A stretch of DNA of 64,000 nt from Selaginella moellendorffii (Eukaryota; Streptophyta; Lycopodiopsida; Selaginellales; Selaginellaceae), in contig NW_003314276.1 of assembly GCF_000143415.4 (NCBI RefSeq), positions 1,786,107 through 1,850,106 on the forward strand, in the 5' to 3' direction. This document shows, one piece after another, positions 54,556 to 64,000 of this stretch; position 1 is the first letter of the stretch, and each line of letters opens with the position of its first letter. The notes beneath the pieces were generated by a model. That model searched no databases. It was not told where the DNA came from and saw only the letters and a list, made by a program, of their open reading frames with translations. A program made the position numbers and the translations under genes.

Positions 54556-56499
54556 ATGGTCACACTAGATTGTCGAGAGGTTTTGTTGGATGCAATAAAG
54601 AAGTGTACCAATCTATCCACAGCCTCTAAGCTCCACAATGAGATTGAGCACCTCCTCGCGGCAGGAGACTGCTTGGCATGCAATTTGGTGGTGCAAATGT
54701 ATGGGAGGTGTGGATGCCCAGAAGCAGCATGGCAAATCTTCCGCGGATCTACATCACGGAATCGATTCTCGTGGAATGCCATGCTCTCTGCCTTCGCATC
54801 AAACAGCCATCTTGACCAAGCAAAGCAGTTGTTTGATCGAATGCCCGAATGGGATGTTGCTTCATGGTCGATCATGATCACTGCCTTCTCTCGGCATGGC
54901 TTACTCCTACAGGCAAAAGAAGTTTTCCATTCCATGAGAGAGAGAGGCCTTGTAGCATGGAATGCAATGATCTTAGCATATGCCACAAACGGGCATTTGG
55001 ATAAAGCAATGCAGCTCTTTGAGCTTATGCCAGAAAGGAGCTTAATCTCTTGGACCACAATTCTATCCAAATCCACCAACTTGTTTCAAATAACGACACT
55101 CTTCAGCTCCATGCCTGAGAGAGACCTTGTTGCTTGGAACTCTCAACTATCAGCACTTGCCCAAGCTGGGCATTTGCAGGAGGCGAAGCACATCTTCTCC
55201 AACATGCCAGAATTTGATGCTCTGTCTTTTACGTCCATGATTCAGTGCTTTGGCCAGCACGGCCTTTTGGAAGATGCCAAGTGTTTCTTCCTCGCGCTGC
55301 CTCACAAGGATTTGGTTGCCTCCACAGTTTTGCTTGTCGTCTTGGTGGAAAGTGGCTGCTTTCACGAGGCAAAGAATCTGTTTGAGTCGATGGAGTATAT
55401 CGATGTGGTTTCATGCGCGGTAATCCTGTCCGCTTACGCAGATCACGACGACAGCAGCATCGCGGAGGCTCAGCAAATATTTTACACCATGCAGCGCCAC
55501 AACGCGTTTGCTTGCACTGCAATGCTGCGCTTGTATTCTCGGCGAGGACGGACTCACGACGCTGAAGCCATATATTTAGGTCTAACTGATCAAGGCGAGC
55601 ATTTAGTCCCGGCAACCGCTCTCATTACAGCATATGCTTGCAACGGGCATCTGGAAAAAGCAAAGAAACTCTTTGATGGAATGAAGGAGCGAAACGAGGT
55701 TACGTGGACTGCCATGCTGACAGGATATGTAAACAACCACAGGCTAGAGGACGCCCTGTATATTTTTGAAAAAATGCCGGGTCACGGCGAAATACCACTG
55801 ATTGTGCTCGTGTCGGCATATGCCCGAAGTGGACATATGCTTCTTGCCAAGAGAATTTTTGACAACTCCAATGAAAAGAGCGCTATTACTTTCAATGCTC
55901 TCTTGTCTGGTTTTGCATCAAATTCTCAGTTACTGGAAGCCAAAAGTGTGTTCGATTCAATCCAAGAAAGAAACCAATCTTCATGGAGTGCAATGCTTTC
56001 TGCATATACCCAAAACGGGCATCTGGATATGGCAAATCGGATATTCTTAACAATGCCGGACAAGGATCTCATATCTTGGGACACAATGCTGGCGGCATAC
56101 TCTCAGATTGGGGCCATTTCCAGAGCCTTGGATGCCTTGCAAACCATGGTCACTACTAATACACCTGATGAAGCTAGCTTAACAGCTTTGCTCACGTCGT
56201 GTGCTCACAAAGGCACTGCTGCCATAGCTCGGGATCTCTTTGTGTCTTTCCAGTTTGATCACTCCATCAAACCCTCAAAGCAACACTACTCATGTATGTT
56301 TGGTGTGCTTGTCCGGTCAGGGTATATCCAAGACGCTGAGAATCTTCTGTGGGAGATGCCATACTACCCAGATTCCATGGATTGGAAGTGCTTGCTTGGA
56401 GCTGTAGTGAGTGGAGATGCAATGAAAAATGCCATTAGTGTGGAGCCTAGTGACAGTGCTCCATATGTTCTTATTGCCAATTCTCACATAGTTACATAG
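54556..56499 (+). CDS. PPR protein, S-repeat array with E1-like end (PPR-3)
   Basis: Intronless ORF of 647 residues. N-terminus LLDAIKKCTNLSTASKLHNE, an L-like motif (LVVQMYGRCG), then about 15 S-type motifs mostly 31 residues long, one shortened (SLISWTTILSKSTNLFQITT). The end has LTALLTSCAHKGTAAIARDL, HYSCMFGVLVRSGYIQDAE, an E1-like MDWKCLLGAVVSG and SAPYVLIANSHIVT. No DYW domain. Expected to bind organellar RNA; targeting unclear. This is the only intact member of the triplicated segment, with CAA where both other copies have TAA. Its start (ATGGTCACACT) is absent from copy 1. The 30 bases before it derive from the CVNH 3' tip. Confidence 0.85.
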   Translation: MVTLDCREVLLDAIKKCTNLSTASKLHNEIEHLLAAGDCLACNLVVQMYGRCGCPEAAWQIFRGSTSRNRFSWNAMLSAFASNSHLDQAKQLFDRMPEWDVASWSIMITAFSRHGLLLQAKEVFHSMRERGLVAWNAMILAYATNGHLDKAMQLFELMPERSLISWTTILSKSTNLFQITTLFSSMPERDLVAWNSQLSALAQAGHLQEAKHIFSNMPEFDALSFTSMIQCFGQHGLLEDAKCFFLALPHKDLVASTVLLVVLVESGCFHEAKNLFESMEYIDVVSCAVILSAYADHDDSSIAEAQQIFYTMQRHNAFACTAMLRLYSRRGRTHDAEAIYLGLTDQGEHLVPATALITAYACNGHLEKAKKLFDGMKERNEVTWTAMLTGYVNNHRLEDALYIFEKMPGHGEIPLIVLVSAYARSGHMLLAKRIFDNSNEKSAITFNALLSGFASNSQLLEAKSVFDSIQERNQSSWSAMLSAYTQNGHLDMANRIFLTMPDKDLISWDTMLAAYSQIGAISRALDALQTMVTTNTPDEASLTALLTSCAHKGTAAIARDLFVSFQFDHSIKPSKQHYSCMFGVLVRSGYIQDAENLLWEMPYYPDSMDWKCLLGAVVSGDAMKNAISVEPSDSAPYVLIANSHIVT

Positions 56500-56544
56500 C
56501 TTAGATATTTTCAAGAGACTATATCAATTTTTATAACTATATCA

Positions 56545-57285
56545 AAATTTCTTAGAAGGTGGCATGGTTTTGGTTGGCTATTTGATCGGCATTTATAAAG
56601 ATCCCATGGAATCCATATGGAACTCCAGCAGGCAGGCAGCTCTATAGAAGCCACTATCTCAAGTGTGGGCGATTTGGCATCCATGACCAAAAGCTCCGAG
56701 ACACCATTTTTCTCATCATGGATGTAGCTTAAGATGACATATCCATCGTCTTCCTCCTCGCCATTCGCCACAAAACTTACCATGTTCGAATCTCCTTGAC
56801 GCCACACCAGATTGACCTTGGCCAGGCCGCAGATTTTGGGCCATGGCCCATAGTAGCACATGTAGACGTACCGGTTCTTCTGCCCCAGGAATTTCTGGTT
56901 GATCTTTCCAAAATCCAGCCCCGCCGAGCACACATGTTGCTTCCACGACCGTCCAGATCGAAGGTCCAGGTGGATCTTGTGCAATCTGTTGGCCAATCTG
57001 GCGAAATCGTCAAACAGATGTTCCACTGGCGTAATGGACACGACGATCTTGTCCATCCCTTCCTCCCAGGCGTGGATGTAGTGGAATTACATCCAATCCA
57101 GGACGTCGATCCGGAAGATCCCACGGCCAGGATGCCGGGGAGGATCAATCTGGGACCCTTGGGCAGTATCTCCATCAATGACCAATTTGTTCTTGAGCAC
57201 TACATCCTGGAAATTCAACTCTTTTCCTCCCGTCTGGGCTTGCCTAGAAGTAACAGAAGTGGTGATTGATCACTGAAGTTAACCA
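56545..57285 (-). pseudogene. truncated CCD pseudogene (segment copy 3, inverted)
   Basis: Third copy of the 5'-truncated CCD with the same internal deletion as copies 1 and 2. A 4-base duplication near 56632 (gcaggcaggcag) shifts the frame just before PYGFHG. It lies tail to tail with PPR-3. Confidence 0.9.
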
Positions 57286-58332
57286 TGAAGAACTTACCAA
57301 AGATTTCTATTTTTGATGAGCACAAGTGAAATCTAGGCTATTATTCATGTAAAATCTAACCTTGGGCTTCACTAATCTACCTACTACCCCTCCTAATGCA
57401 TCTTGGGTTAGAACCTCAATGCAATCCTCACCTAGTTGTTAGTGAGTGGTTGAACCATTTGATGTGGCAGTTAACTGAGGTGAAGAGTAAAGTGGGGGGT
57501 TATGCACTAAAAATCCCACAATGGGTATTTAAATTATATAAGCATGGGATTTTGGTCAAAAACTATATATGTGCATAATTCTAAAATAAAGTTACACTGC
57601 TAGGAATTTTATATAAAATTTTAGGAAGAATGATTTGAATTTTATTAGACAGAATTGTGGTATGTTTTCATTTTCATTAACAATTCTAGTTATTCCTAAT
57701 ATGTACTGCCAAATTGATTTATTTTAAAAATTGTTCTATTTTTTATTCTAGGAATTTTGGCTTATATTTTCTACTTTAAATCACTAATCCTGGACAATGC
57801 TCTTGTTAGCTAGTGTTGCAACTATGTTGTGAATCTCATTTAAACTCATGTTATAGAGTCAACAATAGTGTTATAAATTTGGTAACTTCTTCTTAAGTAC
57901 CTCTATGAACTTTTTGAGAGATAATTATAAAAAGTTTAGTGAAGTATCTAACTTATAGCTCTGGTGTTGTGTGAGTGAATGAGTGAATCTTAAAGTAAAT
58001 ATGCTAGCTACATTGGTGTCACTGATAGAAATCCTAATTTGCAAAAGAGAACTAAGTCTAAAATGGTCACACTTGTTTAGGGTAGGTTCACTCAAAGGGT
58101 TAAAAAACCTATTATATACCTTTAGAGTAAAGGTTTAAATGCTTTTTTAAGTATATTCTTGGTGTTGCCTAATCTAAAATTTAAGTGTTATTAGGGGTTT
58201 AAATAAAAGCCTAACTAATTGAGATATATGATCTTCTTTTCTCAAACCTTATATGTATGGTTTTTGAGACAAGTTGAGTGTAGACATATTTGCTCGAGCC
58301 TTGTCAAATGCCTTTCCATCTATGAACATGAT

Positions 58333-58864
58333 TGTGAGACACAAAATCCCTAGGCCCCAAAGTGGAGCCGGAAAGGGTGCCACGTGGTAGTGGCTGAAGC
58401 GAGAGCCAAACGAGCGTAACACGTTTGGACCAAAAGCTCCGACTTGAAAAGTCAAGAGCGGGAGTGGAACTCCCAACGAAGTGCTCGAGGAACGAGCATG
58501 AAGCGAGCAAAAGGCGAGGCTCCAAAAAGGGACCCAAAAGGACCAACACATGACACGGGGGAGTGTCCGAGATGGACCCGAGTTGGAGTCCGAAGTGGAG
58601 TCCGAGATGGACCCGAGTTGGAGTCCGAAGTGGAGTCCGAGATGGACCCGAGTTGGAGTCCGAAGTAGAGTCCGAGATGGACCCGAGATGGAGTCCGAGA
58701 TGGAGTCCGAAGTGGAGTCCGAGGTGGACCCGAGTTGGAGTCCGAAGTGGAGTCCGAGATGGACCCGAGATGGAGTCCGAGATGGAGTCCGAGATGGAGT
58801 CCGAGATGGAGTCCGAGATGGAGTCCGAGATGGAGTCCGAAGTCGAGACCGAGACCGAGACCGG

Positions 58865-58902
<38 letters not shown>

Positions 58903-60022
58903 TCAGGATCGAGACCGAGACCGAGACCGAGGCCGAGGCCGAGACCGAGCCCGAGCCCGAGTCCGAGTCCGAATCCGAGTCCGAGTCCGAGTCCGAGTCC
59001 GAGTCCGAGTCCGAGTCTGGAGCCTGAGAGGGTGAAAGCCCAAAGCGTTCGTCTCCCAGACCCTGGGGGGTTTGGTGAGCTCCAAAAGTATAGTAAGGGG
59101 AGGACTGCAGTGGAGCCAGTTTGGCCAGGAAAGGCCAGTTTGGCCCAGGAAGGCTGGACCCAGTGTTGGGTGATGAGCTGCCCACTGGGAAGTCTAAGAC
59201 TAGAGTGAACACAGACCGACAAGCGGGGTAGCTTGGTGAAGTGTTCAAGAGCCGGCTCTAGTTCCCCCGGGAGATCGACTGGCCGATGCTCCCAGTCCAA
59301 GTGTGGGTGGCACTACCTACTTGGATACCTGGTGTGGCTCAACGGAACCCGCTCTAAGCCCATGGCTAGAGCACCCAAGGGCAGAAGGCGAGGAGAGTAC
59401 CCAGGTGGCTCGCGTAAGGCCACGGTGTTCCGAAATGTTGTCCCAAAGGCCCAGACTGTGGAAAGGAAGAGGAGTAGTCCTCTGGGGTAGTGACCAAGGA
59501 CACAGTCGTGTGGTGGGGAAGTCCCAGAGGACCGTGGGACTTAGTGGTCGGGCCTGTGGGTCTCGATCCAGTGGCAGTGTTGGCAAACACGGCCAGGGGC
59601 AGAAAGGGACTTAGTGGGGACTGACAGAGGGATATTGGGGAAGGCTATTCCCCTTGTCGGTGGGCATCCTAAGGATGCTAAGGAGTGGATCTGAGATGAC
59701 CACTCATGGATGGTTTGCCTAGTCTTGGAGAGCCAAGACGGTGATGCAAGTGGTATTGGACTACCAGTGTGGCAAAGGTGATTGGGCATGGCCTTAGCGT
59801 AACAGGCTGCTATGTCGGTGGTACCTTTGAGTGTCGGTCATGGGATCGGACACGTGGAGCACTTGGACCAAGTGCAAATGTTGAGTGGCATGGATGCCAT
59901 TCTCGGGGCTAGCAAGTCCCAAGTCCTGGATTGGACTTATGGAGGTTGTGAATGAGACTCCTCCAAGTGGTCAGAGGTGTGGTTAAGTGACTAAAGTAGA
60001 ATGGAAAATTTAGTCCCTTACA
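58333..60022. mobile_element. probable solo LTR (TG...CA, 5-bp target duplication)
   Basis: 1690 bp starting TGTGAGACAC and ending TCCCTTACA, flanked by ATGAT at 58328-58332 and 60023-60027. The other two AT-rich blocks hold the empty site (aaattcatcatgttcat at about 37120 and 48560). Ends and target duplication fit an LTR; no internal retrotransposon genes, so a recombined solo LTR or a non-autonomous element. GC-richer than its surroundings. Long frames in it are by-products of the minisatellite. Confidence 0.8.
58556..59020. repeat. GAGTCC / GACCGA minisatellite inside the LTR
   Basis: About 465 bp of 6-bp based repeats: mixed 12- to 30-bp units built from gatggacccgagttggagtc and gagatggagtcc (58556-58845), then gaccga hexamers (58846-58950), then gagtcc hexamers (58960-59020). 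Translates as Glu-Ser/Asp-Arg/Ser-Val runs depending on frame; not taken as coding. Confidence 0.9.
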
Positions 60023-60951
60023 ATGATGAATTTTAGAGTATTTTTTAAGCTTAGTTGTTAATGAGTTTCATGGCATCCTTGTGCATATGTTTCCTACTTG
60101 AGAATAGGTTGTAAAGAAAATAGAAAAATGTTTCAAACCTCAAAAGATGAGGAAGAACTACAAGCACAAGACAAAGTAATGACACCACTTTCTTCCATAA
60201 ATTTTTAATCCCTCTAAAAAATTATAACCCTAGCAAGCATTAATCTAAGCTAAATTCTTAGTGCTTATGTGTTGTGATGCAATCTAGAATTAGTGCTGTG
60301 ACAACACACCCTAGAGCAATGGTGTGCCTTGGCAAACAAAAGTCTTTGCAAATCTACATTCCATCCCTAATAATAGTTGGAAATGCCAAAGCTACAAGAT
60401 TTCTCAAGATTGTTCAATTTAGAGAATACTATGCTGCTTGACACTTAATGGCATCTACCCTAAACCCTAGATCTAACTTCAAACACTCAAACCAAGAGAT
60501 TGTTCCTGAATAACCTTTGAATAATTCAAAGATAATTCCCAAACCTTGATAAAGAAATAAACCATTAGATAATGTCCCAGGAAAGAGAATGCCACCACCA
60601 ACTCTCACAGCCTGGATTACGTTTGATGCATCAAGCAACACAAAAGTACTTGAACAATACCCATTTAACAAAGGGATGTTAGAGCATAGAATATACCTCA
60701 ATCTTGCCTTTAAGATTTGTGAAATTTCTTCTTGGATAGAATGGCATCTACACAAAAACTTTAAAGAATTAGCACTTATACCATTGATGTTTAGGAAGAA
60801 ATTTATATAGCTTTGATCTTAATTAAATTTTAAATTGGCTACCTTGTTTGATGAATAACTTTAATACAATTTGAGAGCCACGTGATTGCATGTATATGAC
60901 AATAGGTGTTGTAGATGAAGGTTCTTGCTTACGCATTTAGGTTATACTTCA

Positions 60952-61026
<75 letters not shown>

Positions 61027-61364
61027 ATTAGGCATAATAGATTGAAATAGCATGATTTCCATAATAGGTGTGAATGGTTGGGCAAGAAAGTCAAAATTTG
61101 CTAGTCATAGTCAAAGTAACAAAAAAATATTCAATTTATGCTATTTTATTAAGGTTATTTAGGGAGTACTTTCTTATCTATATTGCATCATGTATATATA
61201 GTGAATTTTTTTATTTGTTTTTACATTTATCCACTAAATATAAATATAATTGTTAAATGATATTATGATAAAATAAAGTTGCTATTTTGCCTTTATCCTG
61301 TAATATTGTGACTTAGGACTTAACTACACCTAACACATGACTAATCAAAAAAATATATATATAT

Positions 61365-63208
61365 CTATAAGCCCTTTACTAAGAAAAATATATACACATC
61401 CAATATCTTAAAGGTGGCATGGTTCTGGTCGGCTATTTGATCGGCATTTATAAAGATCCCATGGAATCCATATGGAACTCTAGCAGGCAACTCTATAGAA
61501 GCCACTGTCTCAAGTGTGGGCGATTTGGCATCCATGACCAAAAGCTCCGAGACACCACTTTCCTCATTGTGGACGTAGCTTAAGACGTATCCATCGTCTT
61601 CCTCCTTGCCATTGGCCACAAAGAAAGGCTCGCCACAAAACTTACCACGTTCGAATCTCCTCGACGCCACAACGCACGGCTCGTTTAGATCCGGGTCACT
61701 TGTTCCATCGATTACCACCTGGGCAGCCGTTGAGCGTCCAAATCGACTTTGGCCAGGCCCGAGATTTTGGGCCATGGCCCATAGTAGCACATGTATACGT
61801 ACCGATTCTTTCGCCCCAGGAATTTCTGGTTGATCTGTCCAAAATCCAGTCCGGCCGAGCACACGTGTTGCTTCCACGACCGTCCAGATCGAAGGTCGAG
61901 GTGGATCTCGTGCAATCTGTTGGACAATCCGGCGATATCGTCAAACAAATGTTCCACAGGCGTAATGGACGAGCTGAGCACGACGATCTTGTCCGTCCCT
62001 TCCTCCCAGGCGTTGATGTAGTGGAATGATGTCCAATCCGGGACGTCGATCCAGCGAATGCCAAAAGATCCCACGGTCGGGATGCGAGGGATCACCCCGA
62101 ATCTAGGAACCTTGGCGGTATCTTCATCAATGACAAGTTTGTTCTTGAGCACTACATCCTGGAACTTCATCACGAGCTGATTCTCTGGAAGGATTGCGTA
62201 GTTCTCTGTTATCGCGAAGTCGTGAAACAAGCACGGGTCCGGCAGCCACACGTCGAAATCGGGGCTCTTCCTCCCGTCCGGGCTCGCCCAGAAGTAGCGG
62301 AGGTGGGGATTGATCACCGGATTGAAGCTAACCGCGAAGAGCTCGCCAGAGATTGGATCGATCTTTGGATGAGCGCACATCGGCAAGAACAATCGGTTGT
62401 TGAAGCTGTAGCGGCCCATGGTGATCAAATCCCCTGCTGGGGTGATACTCACGGCATATGGCATATCATCCTCGGACATGGCCAGAATTCGGCGATCGAA
62501 GTAGGCCATCCCAGCGTTGGAGGTTCCCATCCCGCCCAAGATATTGATCAGGCCCAGAGCCGTGCGCATCACAAACAGCCCGAATCGTGCGAGCCCAGCA
62601 TAGCTGCTCATGGTGCCCAGTGTGTAGGGGAAGAGAGGCTTGCCCGCTGCTTGCTCCTGGACGAATCGATTGTTCTGGGTGAATCGCGCGCAGTAGACTG
62701 GAGCTTGATCCTCTTCATCACCGAACTTGACAGAGTGGAGCATCCCATGGCCATCGAAGTAGTGGTAGCCGGCGGGAGGGGGATGGAGTGGATTGGAGCC
62801 ATTGCGGATGTAAGCACTGCCGCGGAGGCAGCGAGGGATCTCGCCAGTGACTCGGCGGCACGGCGTTGGCGGGAACTCTCCAACCGGCGCGAAATTGTCC
62901 GCGAGCTGGATCTGGGGGTCTTGCGAGGGAGGGAACTCGCGGGGATCGATGTACGTGGCGATGAGATTCTCCACAGTGTCGCACAGGGCTACCGCCGCCG
63001 CCCGCACCTCTTCTATTGGATTGGGGATTGAGAATCCAGGGGTATTGATATACTTGCGAGAGGATTTGGTGGCGGTGGCTGTGATCCTTGATGATCTTTT
63101 CCTGGGTGGAGCTGGGAAGGAGAAGTTGGTAAGGCTATAACCAATATCAATCCCAACTGTGGCATGCATTGAGGAACAATCAACGACTAAGACCAGTGGC
63201 ATTGGCAT
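61365..63208 (-). pseudogene. CCD4-like gene with a single frameshift (CCD-6)
   Basis: Opens at ATG 63208 (MPMPLVLVVDCSSMHATVGI) and reads as a normal CCD for about 495 codons with three iron-ligand histidines ([24 protein letters not shown]). One G is missing in the gcccagg stretch near 61720 (gcccaggg in the others), so the frame ends at 61712. Restarting in the next frame, the rest is clean through PYGFHGIFIN, but the normal stop region is replaced by AT-rich block sequence, adding about 14 codons. The fourth histidine is thus out of frame. A very recent pseudogene, or a sequencing error at a G run. Closest to CCD-4. Confidence 0.88.
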
Positions 63209-63324
63209 ACATAACTACATTGATCCCTCCAATCGAATTTCAGAGCTATGGATTGGATGCTCTGTGCCACACCTCTCGCATAGATAAGATCATATTGTAG
63301 GGCTGAGGTGGAGAATGTTACTAG

Positions 63325-63738
63325 CTACTTGGGATGTGGGACAATCAGGGGTTGGAAACAATGCGCGTGAGACCAATAATTGTGTGTCGGTATGTTGGTT
63401 GTTGTAGAAACAATCATCAATTCGGCATGATCAACATTACTTTTATCTTTGCACCTTGCATAGCAGACCACCTTTGGGATGGTTTCATTGTTATACATGA
63501 AACCTATGGGCGTGCATGTCTCTAAGAATTTTTCCCCGCCACACTTTAAATTCCCATTATCATTGTGGATGTGAGTGTTCAAGACCAAATATCGAGGGAG
63601 ACACCATTCTACACGAATAATGGTTGAGCTGAATTCAGCTATAGCACAAGTAAGTGAGAAATTCCCACACCCAAATGTTTTAGGAATGATCAAAGCAGCA
63701 AGCGAGGCAACAATAGAAACTATCAATCGCACACCCAT
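63325..63738 (-). pseudogene. CVNH-domain protein with disrupted C-terminus (CVNH-3)
   Basis: Starts at ATG 63738 with the same signal peptide and CGNFSLTC opening. It keeps NTHIHNDNGNLKCGG and KFLETC, and loses three codons in the PGKSEI region (LPRYLVL). A deletion near 63427 shifts the frame after SNVDHA, so the second half ends in unrelated residues (ELMIVSTTTN...) and the IDDC-x-YNNQG block is lost. It adjoins the CCD-6 leader. Could still be secreted, but half of the second repeat is missing. Confidence 0.75.
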
Positions 63739-63789
63739 TCTAAAAATTAGTTTTTTGAAGTACAAACGCTGAGATTTATTGGCAAGTGA

Positions 63790-64000
63790 AAATCCAATCA
63801 ACCTAAATTTTTTTGCCATGTAGTCCACGTAGCTAAATATTCTTATTGATGAACGAACATTGGGGTTGTCAAACATTCTCTTCGCAAAAAGCACAATTTC
63901 GGGCAAGAGCACAATCTGCTATCACGCTGTGATTGGCATTGTTTCGAACGCTTCCTCCAACTTCTGGTAGTTAACATACCCTGTCAGCATGGCGGTCCAC
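63790..64000 (-). pseudogene. PPR remnant at window end
   Basis: The minus strand shows a trace of MLTGYVNYQKLEEAFETM, then PEIVLFAKRMFDNPN, like the remnant at 52790-53010. It continues beyond the window. Confidence 0.65.

Larger units (their letters stand above)
57290..61410 (-). repeat. AT-rich block, copy 3 of 3 (inverted, with insertion)
   Basis: Inverse of 35780-38235, split by the 1690-bp element at 58333-60022. It lacks the first about 490 bp of copies 1 and 2 and instead breaks at 61410 directly into the 3' end of the CCD at 61365-63208. The GA tract of the other copies is here a 72-bp CT tract (60953-61024, one interruption). Confidence 0.78.

Noticed and set aside
58556-59020. Regular repeats as a CRISPR-like array
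   Set aside because: There are no unique spacers; it is a direct hexamer-based minisatellite in a plant nuclear genome.
58304-59300. Long frames of 150-314 codons over the hexamer repeats, looking like Ser/Asp- or Arg-rich proteins
   Set aside because: All frames on both strands are open because the 6-bp unit has no stops. The repeats lie inside an LTR and no flanking sequence looks coding.

Overview
The window looks like nuclear DNA of a vascular plant, most likely a lycophyte such as Selaginella. The evidence is very short introns (about 50-125 bp) with GT-AG borders, plastid-type leader peptides, nuclear plant tRNA-Ala genes, plant-only families (PPR, LURP-one-related, NPF, carotenoid dioxygenase, RHL1, nsLTP), and PPR proteins built from long runs of 31-residue repeats. 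The species call is inference.

Left part (1-24 kb): a truncated lipid-transfer protein gene, a five-intron plastid rhodanese gene, two tandem PPR genes, an RHL1 gene, two tRNA-Ala genes that differ only in the anticodon, four LURP-one-related (LOR) loci (three open, one broken by a transposon and a frameshift), one intronless CCD4-like carotenoid dioxygenase and one four-exon NPF/POT transporter. Between them lie broken copies of the same genes (RHL1, LOR, PPR ends, CCD), so this part is a mosaic of local duplications.

Middle (24-35 kb): a tandem array of CCD4-like genes with a 3.35-kb period. Three full ORFs end at 28226, 31583 and 34933, preceded by a 5' stub. The same PPR remnant sits in each spacer on the other strand.

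Right part (35-64 kb): a segment of about 6-7 kb is present three times, twice direct and once inverted. Its order is AT-rich block, truncated CCD, PPR gene, CVNH gene. In the two direct copies the PPR gene carries the same nonsense codon and the same frameshift. The inverted copy (54556-56499) is intact. Next to the direct copies are two complete genes, and at the right edge a third damaged one, for small secreted proteins that fit the cyanovirin-N homology (CVNH) fold. The inverted copy also holds a 1.69-kb TG...CA insertion with a 5-bp target duplication, which looks like a solo LTR and carries a GAGTCC/GACCGA minisatellite. A CWC25 splicing-factor fragment fused head-to-head to a dead NPF copy lies between the direct copies.

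The genes do not form one pathway. Several intact products are plausibly organellar (CCD4-like enzymes, rhodanese, PPR proteins); the CVNH and LTP proteins are secreted, RHL1 is nuclear, and NPF is a membrane transporter. The strongest candidate for something little described is the CVNH family and its physical coupling to PPR genes. Homology calls were made by eye from motifs; no search was run.
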